DNA of 45,057 nucleotides from Clostridia bacterium (GTDB taxonomy: Bacteria > Bacillota > Clostridia > Lachnospirales > Lachnospiraceae), in contig SAAH01000019.1 in assembly GCA_009929525.1 (NCBI GenBank), positions 1 through 45,057 on the forward strand, read 5' to 3'. The first letter of the stretch is position 1; every line of letters starts with the position of its first letter. Shown here piece after piece: positions 24,989 through 32,779 of the stretch. The notes under the pieces are model-generated. The model searched no databases, had not been told where the DNA came from, and worked only from the letters and a program-made list of their open reading frames with translations. The position numbers and the translations under genes were made by a program.

Positions 24989-25031
24989 AAAAAGAGCGTC
25001 CACCTCTAATACCCTTTGGAGATGAACGCTC
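24989..25031 (-). terminator. Intrinsic terminator between polymerase and DUF4406 genes
   Basis: On the minus strand a 13-base-pair stem (GAGCGTTCATCTC with GAGGTGGACGCTC, two G-U pairs) and a 12-base loop are followed by five Ts, then CTATGCCC and the next ribosome site. It lies inside an otherwise continuous replication operon, so it probably works as an attenuator or processing site. Confidence 0.85.
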
Positions 25032-25049
25032 CGTTTTGACGAAGACAAT

Positions 25050-26990
25050 TTAATCTTTTTTATAAAAATCCGTGGTGTAGCCATCGGCACGAAGGAGGAG
25101 TCCGCTGGCCCAAGGAGGAGTGCGCCCCATCTGTTCACAGACCACTTCCAAAGACATGCGTGGATCTGCCTCGATCACAACTTCGTCGTGAACGTGCATG
25201 ACAATGGAACAGTGGCGCAGCGTCTGCATGGCGTAGCAGAGGATGTCTCTGGCCGTGGCCTGCACAATGTTTTCCACGAACTTCGGTCCGTAGGAATCGA
25301 GGCGTTCCCATTTCTTAGTGGCACCGACGCCCTCGTAGGTGATACATTCGCCTCCAAACTTATTGATTCCGACCTTCGGTTTCACATAGGCCAGCTTTCT
25401 GCCGGAAGGGAGCGTAATAAACAGCATGCCGCTTCTGCAGGAGAAGGTCAGTCCATAAAGGCTGGTCGTGTGCTTATATTTCACAGCCTCCATAACCGCA
25501 CGGTCAACGGCCCACCAAAATTCGACAATTTTCGGGTTTGCCTGTCGCCACGCATCCACCAGCGAAGGAAGCTCATCTTCAGTCAGGCCCATTTCAATAG
25601 CGCCCATTGCCTTTAGTGCGCCGACGCTGCCGCCGTAGCCGAGAGCCAATTCAGCAATTTTGCCTTTTTGACGTAAGTGTCCATTGATGCCATGTTTCTC
25701 AACAGGGACTTTGAACATCTGAGAAGCGGAAGCGCAATAAATATCGCCACCTTGTTCAAAGACCTTCTGTCGCCAGCTTTCGTCTGCATACCAAGCGATG
25801 ACACGGGCCTCAATCGCTGAAAAGTCCGCCACGAGGAATTGAGCGCCTTCTCTGGGAATGAAGGCTGTGCGGATCAGCTGAGAGAGTGTGTCTGGCACAT
25901 CTTCGTAGAGCAGCTCCACAGCAGAGAAGTCACCGCAGCGGACCAGCGCACGAGCTTCGGCCAGATCCGGCAGATGGTTTTGCGGGAGATTCTGCAATTG
26001 AATGTTACGGCCTGAAAAGCGACCGGTGCGGTTGGCTCCGTAAAATTGGAACATGCCTCTGGCACGGCCATCAGCGCATACGGTGTTTTCCATCGCCTGA
26101 TACTTTTTGACGGAGGACTTGGCCAGCTGCTGGCGCAGAAGCAGAACATCCGCAAGTTCCGGTGGAGCCTTTTTCAGAAGCTCGTTCACAGCCTTTTTAT
26201 CAAGGCTGTCTGTTTCCATACCATTATCGGAAAGCCACTGCTTCATTTGCTGGACGCTGTTGGGATTTTCTAATGCAGTCATGTGCTTCATGGAAGCGGT
26301 CAGCTTTTGGCGGGACAGTGTATCCATTTCAATGGCCTGCGCTACAAGCTCCATATCCAGACGCACACCGGTATCGTTGATTTCTTCGCTCTGGTGATAT
26401 TCCTCCCAGACAGCAGGCGAAACGGGAAACTTCGCCAAGCGCTGCTGGATACCCATTTCTGTTTCCACATCTCGAAGGTTGTATTTTTTGAAGGCATCCC
26501 ACTTGTCCGGCGCATGGAATGGTCTGTTTCTGGTGCGCTGGCCGTTGGATTTGGTAGGAGCGCAAGGCTGGCAGAAATACTTGATGAGGTCTTTGCCTTC
26601 GGTGAGCTTCTGCTTCTCAAGGCCCAAAACGGTACCGACACCTTCCAGCGACAAAGGCAGTCCCATCGTAGCGGCCCAGATCATGGAGCAGCGCCAGCTT
26701 TCAGGATTTAAGTAATCGCCGGTAGGATATCCCAAGAAGCGAGAGAGGCAGATGCGTTCAAAGATGGCGTTGAAGGCCCACTTGGTGACAGCTTCATCTT
26801 CCAGCGCCTGCAGGATTTCCTTTGGAATGTGTTCTCCGCAGACAAGGTCGACGACCTGCACCGGGCCAGAGTCCACGCTATAGCCAAATAGCAGGATTTC
26901 AAAATCCTCAGCCTCCACATAGCGATACACACCGGACTTTTGCAGTGGAGTGCTGCTATAGGTTTCTATATCAATACTGAGTGTTTTCAT
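25050..26990 (-). CDS. Family A DNA polymerase
   Basis: 646 residues (MKTLSIDIET). The N-terminal 3'-5' exonuclease domain starts with DIE (7-9) and has a late NLRDVE (171-176). The polymerase core has motif A VADFSAIEAR (387-396), motif B RQKGKIAELALGYGG (440-454) and motif C MHVHDEVV (598-605). It is the Pol I-like replicative polymerase of a phage, without a 5'-3' exonuclease domain. AAAGGATG stands upstream of the ATG. It sits between the DUF2815 gene and the DUF4406 gene, as in many Clostridia phages. Confidence 0.96.
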   Translation of the reverse strand: MKTLSIDIETYSSTPLQKSGVYRYVEAEDFEILLFGYSVDSGPVQVVDLVCGEHIPKEILQALEDEAVTKWAFNAIFERICLSRFLGYPTGDYLNPESWRCSMIWAATMGLPLSLEGVGTVLGLEKQKLTEGKDLIKYFCQPCAPTKSNGQRTRNRPFHAPDKWDAFKKYNLRDVETEMGIQQRLAKFPVSPAVWEEYHQSEEINDTGVRLDMELVAQAIEMDTLSRQKLTASMKHMTALENPNSVQQMKQWLSDNGMETDSLDKKAVNELLKKAPPELADVLLLRQQLAKSSVKKYQAMENTVCADGRARGMFQFYGANRTGRFSGRNIQLQNLPQNHLPDLAEARALVRCGDFSAVELLYEDVPDTLSQLIRTAFIPREGAQFLVADFSAIEARVIAWYADESWRQKVFEQGGDIYCASASQMFKVPVEKHGINGHLRQKGKIAELALGYGGSVGALKAMGAIEMGLTEDELPSLVDAWRQANPKIVEFWWAVDRAVMEAVKYKHTTSLYGLTFSCRSGMLFITLPSGRKLAYVKPKVGINKFGGECITYEGVGATKKWERLDSYGPKFVENIVQATARDILCYAMQTLRHCSIVMHVHDEVVIEADPRMSLEVVCEQMGRTPPWASGLLLRADGYTTDFYKKD

Positions 26991-27062
26991 GCGTTGTCAC
27001 ATCCTTTCCATACCCAAACAGGGCGACAGATTGCTCCGCCGCTCTGCTGGGAAATTAGGTCA

Positions 27063-27635
27063 TTAGTCGAGGAAATCCTCATCTTCATCCGTATTGAAAT
27101 CGGACTCAGCGCTGGCCTTGCCGCCAAGAGGCTCGCCGTCACGAATCTTCTGGAGATTGTTGAGGCCGCAAGCGATGCCCTTGTTACCGGAGCTGTTGAA
27201 AGCGTAGAAGGTAATGCTGGCACGACCGTAGACACCGGAGTAAACCTCGGAACGGCTCATGATAGGATTGCGGTCTGCGTCCACGATGCCGGGAGCAGTG
27301 GTAGCGTTGGCGTTGATGAAGTACGCATTGGCGTAGGCTGCATCGTTAGGTCTCTCAAGGTCGCCATCACGAAGAGGAGTCTTCAAAATGGAGAGCGCAG
27401 GTATGGTCTTGCCGTTGCCCTTGAGCTTCGCTTCGCCTTCCTTGTAGGCAGCTTCGATAGCGGCCTTAATCTTGGCAACAGTGCGGGTATCGGACTTAGG
27501 GATGATAAGGCTGACGCTGTACTTAGGAGTGCCGCCGTTAATGGACTTAGGCTCCCAGACATTTGCGTAGCTCCAGCGGGTTTCAGGGCCAGTGATGACC
27601 TTCATGGGATTTACAGGTTTTACATTCTTACTCAT
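27063..27635 (-). CDS. DUF2815 protein, probable ssDNA-binding
   Basis: 190 residues from the ATG at 27635 (MSKNVKPVNPMKVITGPETR), 9 bases after GGAGG. The phrases WSYANVWEPKSINGGTPKYS and SLIIPKSD, and an acidic tail (TDEDEDFLD), are typical of DUF2815. Members have an OB-like fold and act like single-stranded DNA-binding proteins in phage replication modules; the acidic C-terminal tail fits such a role. Its start overlaps the DUF2800 stop by 8 bases, and this gene pair is nearly always kept together. Confidence 0.9.
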   Translation of the reverse strand: MSKNVKPVNPMKVITGPETRWSYANVWEPKSINGGTPKYSVSLIIPKSDTRTVAKIKAAIEAAYKEGEAKLKGNGKTIPALSILKTPLRDGDLERPNDAAYANAYFINANATTAPGIVDADRNPIMSRSEVYSGVYGRASITFYAFNSSGNKGIACGLNNLQKIRDGEPLGGKASAESDFNTDEDEDFLD

Positions 27636-28767
27636 AATCGTTTTCCTCCATAAAATCAGTTTTTGCATTATTCATGACCGGGCGTTTGTCGCTTTCCGGT
27701 ACAAGTGTGGGTTTGCCCTGTGGCTTTTCGATATAAGCAGACAGGAGTTCGTCAAAGCGGCTCTTTCCGAGCAGCTTCTGCATGGCAGTGATACCGAGGA
27801 GCTTGCGCTCATACGGGTCAAAGCCTGCGTCGGTTACGGTTTGGGTTACAGCGGACTCATCGGTATAGCGACGATTGCTGCGACCTTCGACCAATTTGAA
27901 GCCGGTCCATTCCTTGCCGGAGATGGCCTGCTGGAGTGCGTACTCCTTGATGTCGTTGACCCAAGAGACCAGCTGGTCTGCACGGGAGAGAATGACCTCG
28001 ATTTCCGTATCCTCCAACAGCGGAGGCAGTTTGAAATCGTACTGCGCCAGCATCAGGTTTGCTTCGGCTCTGGCCCTGCACTCGTGTTTGGCTTTACAGA
28101 AGCCACACCACTCGCCGCAGAGGAAGTTTCCGTCACCGGCAAAGGCAAGCTCTGCAGTCGGCTTCAGGACTTCATCGGCCCAGCGGAAAAGGGCGTCCTT
28201 GGACATCTCGAAGGTGGATACATTCTGGCGTCTTGGCTGATACACGGTCATTGCCACGGTGTCGATGTCGTAAATGGCATCGAACAGTTCCAAGGCACCG
28301 AGGGCGTAGCACATCATCTGCGGATTGTTATCTGCTTCCACCAGAACACCGAGGCCATGTTTGTAATCCACCACATGGAGCGTTCCGTCGGAGATGATAA
28401 TAGCATCCGAAGTGCCGAAGCCTTGTTCTACCCAGCGGGAGAAATCTACACGCTGTTCGATGAGGACCACCGGATCAGCGCAGGTTTCCTTGGCGGCTTC
28501 CACCAGCTCTAAAATGTAGGACGCATAGCCGTTGGCGCAGTCCAGCATTTCTTCGTTGTACCAAGTCAGATGCTCGGTCGGGTCGGTTGCCTCCATGCCA
28601 AGAGCCAAGCGGAGCTTGTATTCACAGAGGCTGTGGGCGTCGCTACCTTCGGCGGCATAATCGCTACCTTTGTCTTCGTAGGTTTCACATAACCTTGCAG
28701 AAGGCGGGCAGTTCAGCCAGCGATGGGAAGATGACGCAGATAAAATGGCGTGTGCTTTAGGTGGCAT
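27628..28767 (-). CDS. DUF2800 protein (Cas4/PD-(D/E)XK nuclease-like)
   Basis: 379 residues from the ATG at 28767 (MPPKAHAILSASSSHRWLNC), 8 bases after GGAGG. The family has a RecB/Cas4-like nuclease core: EGSDAHSLCEYKL near residue 42, GTSDAIIIS and VVDYKHGLG (D-YK of the active site). A four-cysteine cluster (CGEWCGFCKAKHEC, about residue 218-231) probably holds an Fe-S centre, as in Cas4. In phage replication modules it stands with DUF2815, where a recombination or end-processing role is likely. Confidence 0.9.
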   Translation of the reverse strand: MPPKAHAILSASSSHRWLNCPPSARLCETYEDKGSDYAAEGSDAHSLCEYKLRLALGMEATDPTEHLTWYNEEMLDCANGYASYILELVEAAKETCADPVVLIEQRVDFSRWVEQGFGTSDAIIISDGTLHVVDYKHGLGVLVEADNNPQMMCYALGALELFDAIYDIDTVAMTVYQPRRQNVSTFEMSKDALFRWADEVLKPTAELAFAGDGNFLCGEWCGFCKAKHECRARAEANLMLAQYDFKLPPLLEDTEIEVILSRADQLVSWVNDIKEYALQQAISGKEWTGFKLVEGRSNRRYTDESAVTQTVTDAGFDPYERKLLGITAMQKLLGKSRFDELLSAYIEKPQGKPTLVPESDKRPVMNNAKTDFMEENDYE

Positions 28768-29080
28768 TTCCAATCACCTCCGCATCACGAAGCAGCGCTT
28801 CATAATTGGACGGGTCCACCTGAGAGAGCTTGCTGGCACCGTATTTCTGGAGCAGCTCACGGACGCCTGCCGTGTGACCGGCACGGGATTTCTCAGAAAG
28901 AACTGCTCGTACCTGTTCCAGCGTCAACGCTGGCTTCTGGGCTGGAGCTTTCTTTTCCGGTTGTTCTTCGACTGCGTTGCCGGAGAACATCTCAGCCAGA
29001 TAGTTGGCTACATCAGTAATGGCAGCGGCAGCATTGCGCAGCTCTTCGATGGTCATAGCCATGTCGCTCATTTTGCTCAT
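28757..29080 (-). CDS. Small replication-module protein ('rrp5-like')
   Basis: 107 residues from the ATG at 29080 (MSKMSDMAMTIEELRNAAAA), 8 bases after AAGGAGG. The first half is helical; a Pro/Lys/Ala-rich linker spans about residues 42-55; the second half (LTLEQVRAVLSEKSRAGHTA ... GASKLSQVDPSNYEALL) is a compact helical domain like the SAP-type or Rho-N-type motif that binds nucleic acid. Databases often call it 'rRNA biogenesis protein rrp5', which is misleading. It overlaps the DUF2800 start by 11 bases. Confidence 0.8.
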   Translation of the reverse strand: MSKMSDMAMTIEELRNAAAAITDVANYLAEMFSGNAVEEQPEKKAPAQKPALTLEQVRAVLSEKSRAGHTAGVRELLQKYGASKLSQVDPSNYEALLRDAEVIGNAT

Positions 29081-29222
29081 GATGTTTTCCTCCTTCCTCG
29101 GATTGTCTTGCGGCAAGAATGCTGAGTCGTCTTGCCATTCGTGCGGATACCTGACTGATAGCAATGAGGATTTCAATTACCTCGGCATCGGTATCCACGG
29201 TGCGGCTGTGGGCCTGAGTCAT
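29013..29222 (-). CDS. Small early protein, function unknown
   Basis: 69 residues from the ATG at 29222 (MTQAHSRTVDTDAEVIEILI), 7-8 bases after GGAGG. The middle (IAISQVSARMARRLSILAAR) is an amphipathic, partly basic helix. The last 22 codons overlap the next gene in another frame and read as low-information sequence. Small proteins of this kind stand between the sigma-like gene and the DUF2800 block in related phages, and the ribosome site is good, so it is probably real, but no function can be given. Confidence 0.6.
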   Translation of the reverse strand: MTQAHSRTVDTDAEVIEILIAISQVSARMARRLSILAARQSEEGGKHHEQNERHGYDHRRAAQCCRCHY

Positions 29223-29273
29223 GTCGTTCACCTCCTGTTCGTGGTAGAGCAGCTTGTTTTCTGCTCCTTACAC

Positions 29274-29307
29274 TCCCTTTTGGAGATGAGCGATGGCTTT
29301 TGACGAA
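29274..29307 (-). repeat. Direct repeat shared with 25012-25044 (structured leader)
   Basis: On the plus strand this stretch runs CCCTTTTGGAGATGAGCG then ATGGCTTTTGACGAAG; the copy at 25012-25044 has CCCTTTGGAGATGAACGC then TCCGTTTTGACGAAG. At 25 kb the sequence is the 5' arm of a terminator. Here the minus-strand RNA can form GCTC/GAGC with CTCC/GGAG inside but lacks a T-run, so it may be a decayed or different hairpin before the small early gene. Confidence 0.65.
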
Positions 29308-29327
29308 GGAAAGGAGAAATTTTTTTG

Positions 29328-29361
29328 AAAAAGTTCTGACCGCCGGTTTTGCCAGCGGCCA
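29328..29361 (-). terminator. Intrinsic terminator after the sigma-like gene
   Basis: On the minus strand a 10-base-pair stem (TGGCCGCTGG with CCGGCGGTCA, two G-U pairs) with a CAAAA loop is followed by GAAC and five Ts. It lies 18 bases after the stop of the sigma-like gene, so it may limit read-through from that gene into the replication block. Confidence 0.75.
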
Positions 29362-29378
29362 GAGTGCTTGTCTACCCA

Positions 29379-29900
29379 TTAAAAGAAGTCCGGGTATTCC
29401 TGCGCCAGCAGCTTCTTTGCTGCCTTGAGGCGGGACAGGAATGTGGTGCGAGGGATACCGATTGCCTTGGCGATAGCTTCATCGGAAAGGCCCTGCATAC
29501 GCAGCTTGCCGATGTTTTCTGCTTCCGGCATCAGGTCAGCAAGACGCTTGAACAGCTGCTCCAACACGATACGGTCGGAAGCAAGCTCGGAAACGGCTAC
29601 GCTTTCATCTGCGATGGTATCCATCAGAATCAGGTCGTCATCTTCCTCACCAATCGGTGCGTCCAATGAAGCGATGACGTCAGCGTTGCGGTATTCGCAG
29701 GTCAGGCAGTTGGCATCGCAGACCCACCATTTATTACGAGGACAGCAGCAGAGGCCACGGTCCTGCATTCTATGACGGTAGGTATCATGGAAGCGGATAT
29801 GTTCCTGATAGACTTCTTCGGGTACTTCCTGCCAGCGACGCTGGCTGCGGATGTAGATACGACGGGTTTCTGTTTTACTCTGGTTTTCTTTGTTTGCCAT
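29379..29900 (-). CDS. Sigma-70-like regulator with Cys cluster
   Basis: 173 residues (MANKENQSKTETRRIYIRSQ), with AAAGGAGC 8 bases before the ATG. The C-terminal third (LADLMPEAENIGKLRMQGLS, then DEAIAKAIGIPRTTFLSRLK) is a sigma region 4-like HTH. Six cysteines at 51-53, 61, 65 and 68 form a cluster (CCCPRNKWWVCDANCLTC) that may bind zinc. Similar proteins stand at the head of replication blocks in Firmicutes phages and mobile elements and may direct early or late transcription. No sigma region 2 is present, so it is not a full sigma factor. It is the rightmost confident phage gene in the window. Confidence 0.87.
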   Translation of the reverse strand: MANKENQSKTETRRIYIRSQRRWQEVPEEVYQEHIRFHDTYRHRMQDRGLCCCPRNKWWVCDANCLTCEYRNADVIASLDAPIGEEDDDLILMDTIADESVAVSELASDRIVLEQLFKRLADLMPEAENIGKLRMQGLSDEAIAKAIGIPRTTFLSRLKAAKKLLAQEYPDFF

Positions 29901-30017
29901 ACGATTTGCTCCTTTCGGCTGTTAAACCGAAGCGGAGATAACCGGTATGGCTGCCAGTTCTGATTGTCATAGATGGTCACCTCATGCGGATTTCTCCGCT
30001 TCATTCCGGTGACCAGC

Positions 30018-30071
30018 CGTTCGCAGCTGGCACTCTATTTACTTGCTTCGCTGTCACACCAACTGCGAACG
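30018..30071. repeat. Inverted repeat upstream of the early phage operon
   Basis: Arms CGTTCGCAGCTGG (30018-30030) and CCAACTGCGAACG (30059-30071) pair over 13 bases with a single mismatch or G-U pair; the loop is 28 bases. There is no T-run on either side, so it is more likely a protein-binding or RNA-structure site than a terminator. Confidence 0.65.
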
Positions 30072-30178
30072 CACCTCCGTGGCCACAGAGAAGGTGAGTT
30101 GATGTGTCAGCAGACCGTTTTTTTGTCATGTCTGGGACAGAATTTTGTGGATTGTTCGACTTATTTCCTGTGGATGCC

Positions 30179-30207
30179 TTGTTTTATTCATAATTAGGGT
30201 GTATAAT
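30179..30207 (+). promoter_or_regulatory. Sigma-A promoter of the NACHT-BREX operon
   Basis: TTGTTT (30179-30184), a 17-base spacer and a perfect TATAAT (30202-30207). Transcription would start near 30214, leaving a leader of about 195 bases before the NACHT ATG. No other equally good promoter was seen between the eight plus-strand genes. Confidence 0.72.
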
Positions 30208-30335
30208 AAATAGGAATAACTATGAATTGGCCCGAATGAGGGCGACTTCAAAAGGCAATACGAGATAAGCACTTCAGTGCTTGTCCACATTTATATTTTA
30301 GTCCCAGAGCGAGATTTTTTCGTGGACTGGCAAAC

Positions 30336-30382
30336 GGACAACAGTTGGACAAACTTAGGACAAGCCGGACAGATTTTGTCCG
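30336..30382 (+). promoter_or_regulatory. Phased GGACA repeats and inverted GGACA site (candidate operator)
   Basis: GGACA occurs at 30336, 30347, 30358 and 30367, spaced 11, 11 and 9 bases, so the first three lie on one face of the helix. The last forms a perfect inverted repeat, CGGACA-GATTT-TGTCCG (30366-30382). Further copies stand at 30135, 30400 and, inverted, at 30282. They lie in the leader of the NACHT-BREX operon. Confidence 0.6.
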
Positions 30383-30407
30383 ATGAAGAACAACGAGGAG
30401 GACAGTA

Positions 30408-32762
30408 ATGAAGTTTTGCGAATTTTGCGCACCATTTTATACAGGGAAAAAAGCTACCAGCGGAATTAAAGGAGTAACGGCCCAAGCTGCGATTGCAGAC
30501 TTCTTTATGAGTACAGCCCTCGGAGAAATGGCAAAGATTGAACTGATTTTTGGTGAAGATCAGTTCCGAAAGTGGTTCAAGGGAGACCGAGAGCCTACAA
30601 ATGATTTATGGGAAAAGACAGCCGGTGTCTTTGATGAGACACGTTTTTCAAGAACGGTGTCGGGAAAATTGAATGAAAAAGTTCTTCCTGAGCTTCTAAC
30701 CGCATTTGGTGTTCGCTTAGGCGAAGATGAAATTCCTGATAAATTTGCTTTTTCGGCAGCTTTAGCAAAGCAGTTCAGCGCACTCGCAAGAGGAAACGGT
30801 GAAGCCGAGAATATCGTTGATTACATCTACCGTACCTATTTGAAGGTTTCTGATTTTCCTGACTATGTGAGTAATTCACAGGCCAAGTATGCAAAATTAA
30901 AAACGCTCCTCTATACATCAGAAGAGCGTTCGTTTGATGAATTTTTTGTTTGTAACACAGTAAGCCGTATTCCGGGGAGACATCGTCGTGTCCCTGAAGA
31001 TACGATGATAAACAACGTGACTTTGGATGAATTGGCAAAGCATTCTCGTAATGTGCTGCTGGTTGGTATGGGTGGCATCGGCAAATCTATGATGATGCGC
31101 CATCTATTTCTTACATCAATAAGGAAATATTCCGAAAGTGGTATTTTACCGATATTGGTTACCCTTCGTGAATTTGGAGCGGAGAATAACGAGCTTTTTA
31201 ACTTGATTGTTGACTCAGTACACCGTTTTGATATTACTTTTTCTGCGGCCCATATTCACAAACTTTTATCTGCAGGAAAGTGCCAAATCTTGCTTGATGG
31301 TCTGGATGAGATTAAAAGCAGTGATTTAGGTAAATTTCACCGTCAGTTGGATGCTATTATTGATAGATATGCAGATAACCAGTTTGTAATGTCTACTCGA
31401 CGCTTTTCAAGCTTCGTGGAGCTGTCAAGATTTAGACTTTTATACATCTTGCCATTCACAAATGAGCAAGCGTTGCAGCTGATTGATCGACTGGAATATT
31501 GCCCGGAAGAACCGAAGCTGAAACAACAGTTCCGAGATAAGTTGGTTAGCGATTATTTCGAGACTCACAGAGAATTTGTAACTAACCCGTTGCTGTTAAC
31601 GCTAATGTTGATGAGCTATCACCGATTTGCGGATGTTCCTGAAAAGAAGTATTTATTCTACGATCAGGCATATCAGACACTGCTGCAAAGACACGATTCT
31701 GATAAACTGGCATACAAGCGAGTTTTCCGAAGTGTAAATGATCCTTCGGATTTCACGAAGGTATTCAGAGAATTCTGCGCAAAATCATATCGCAAAGGTG
31801 ATTACGAATTTAGTCAAAACAAATTCGAGGACTATTTCGACAAACTTAAGGCAATAACCCGATTGGATCCACAGATGATGAAAGCGGATGCGTTCCTGTT
31901 TGATGCCTGCAACAGCGCCTGTCTTATGTACGAAGAAGGTCAGAGTTATCATTTCCTGCATCGCTCATTTCAGGAATATTTCTTTGCGGATTATTATTCA
32001 CGAGAAGATGATGCGACGCTTATCAAGCTCGGTAAGTACATAAGGAAATCTGACCAGATGCTCTTTGATGATGGTAGCGCCTTTGAGATGTTCTATGATT
32101 TGGCACCTGAAAAGGTCGAACGCTTCATCATTATGCCGTATTTAGCAGAAATATTTGACGATGGAACAAAACAGGAGAAGTATTGGAAGTTCCTTAGAGA
32201 CGGATATGGTTCGTGGGTGTATACCTTAATTGATGAAGCTGTAATTGAACAGAATCGTCAGAAATATAATATAATGGAACACTATCCTCGTTTCAGAAAT
32301 ATTGCGGAGCCTTCATCGGTAGTGCTGTCGTTGATTTCTACCGTGTTAGGTTTGGATGCTGAATTTGAATTGCGAATTTCAGGAGAGGAATATAAATATC
32401 CGCAGCTTGTGTGTGATCGCTTGTATGGCGAATTATTCCACAAAGAAGATTCTGAGTATGTTATTGTGCCATTCTTCCGCTTCCCGAAAGAGATGTTGAA
32501 GGATGAAGAGGCTTTGAAAAAGTCGGGCATTTTGGAACGAATGATTCTTGACGACGACGGTAAGCCTCTTGAACTCGGTCATGTGTATAATTTTAGTTTT
32601 GCTGCGGGCCTTGGTGAGCCAGAGAAATTTGCTACTCTCGTGGAATTGTGGGAAAGAGACGATAATCCTGCAAAAAAACTATTTGTGCGTGTGCAGCATT
32701 ATTATGATGTTCTGAAGGACAAGTATTTACACGCAGATGAACTTGATGATGATGATTTTTAA
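30408..32762 (+). CDS. NACHT NTPase (STAND family), probable antiphage sensor
   Basis: 784 residues, with GAGGAGG 6 bases before the ATG. Residues 20-145 form a helical N-terminal domain that I do not recognise firmly (ITAQAAIADFF-like start, FRKWFKGDREP at 53-63). The NACHT core has Walker A GMGGIGKS (220-227), Walker B LLDGLDEI (295-302), STRR (329-332), NPLLLTLM (393-400) and the winged-helix signature HRSFQEYFFADYY (518-530). The C-terminal 250 residues show no LRR, TPR or WD repeats. Bacterial NACHT proteins sense phage infection and trigger cell death or arrest; here the effector would be the N-terminal domain (inference). It stands 17 bases upstream of an HTH gene and the BREX genes, in the same apparent operon. 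Confidence 0.9.
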   Translation: MKFCEFCAPFYTGKKATSGIKGVTAQAAIADFFMSTALGEMAKIELIFGEDQFRKWFKGDREPTNDLWEKTAGVFDETRFSRTVSGKLNEKVLPELLTAFGVRLGEDEIPDKFAFSAALAKQFSALARGNGEAENIVDYIYRTYLKVSDFPDYVSNSQAKYAKLKTLLYTSEERSFDEFFVCNTVSRIPGRHRRVPEDTMINNVTLDELAKHSRNVLLVGMGGIGKSMMMRHLFLTSIRKYSESGILPILVTLREFGAENNELFNLIVDSVHRFDITFSAAHIHKLLSAGKCQILLDGLDEIKSSDLGKFHRQLDAIIDRYADNQFVMSTRRFSSFVELSRFRLLYILPFTNEQALQLIDRLEYCPEEPKLKQQFRDKLVSDYFETHREFVTNPLLLTLMLMSYHRFADVPEKKYLFYDQAYQTLLQRHDSDKLAYKRVFRSVNDPSDFTKVFREFCAKSYRKGDYEFSQNKFEDYFDKLKAITRLDPQMMKADAFLFDACNSACLMYEEGQSYHFLHRSFQEYFFADYYSREDDATLIKLGKYIRKSDQMLFDDGSAFEMFYDLAPEKVERFIIMPYLAEIFDDGTKQEKYWKFLRDGYGSWVYTLIDEAVIEQNRQKYNIMEHYPRFRNIAEPSSVVLSLISTVLGLDAEFELRISGEEYKYPQLVCDRLYGELFHKEDSEYVIVPFFRFPKEMLKDEEALKKSGILERMILDDDGKPLELGHVYNFSFAAGLGEPEKFATLVELWERDDNPAKKLFVRVQHYYDVLKDKYLHADELDDDDF

Positions 32763-32779
32763 TAAGAGCGAGGTGCCAC

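Larger units (their letters stand above)
29901..30407. other. Divergent intergenic region between phage and defence island
   Basis: 507 bases without a confident gene. From left to right it holds the sigma-like gene's ribosome site, an inverted repeat (30018-30071), an unassigned AT-rich stretch, a plus-strand promoter (30179-30207), a small perfect hairpin AAGCACT-TC-AGTGCTT (30267-30282), a GGACA repeat block (30336-30382) and the NACHT ribosome site. A minus-strand frame starting at 30004 has a plausible 40-residue beginning but no ribosome site. The phage/chromosome boundary may lie here; no duplicated att core could be shown because the other end is outside the window. Confidence 0.7.

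Noticed and set aside
29702-30004. A 100-codon minus-strand frame starting MKRRNPHEVTIYDNQNWQPY.
   Set aside because: The first 40 residues look protein-like, but there is no ribosome site and two thirds overlap the sigma-like gene in another frame. A short real peptide cannot be fully excluded.
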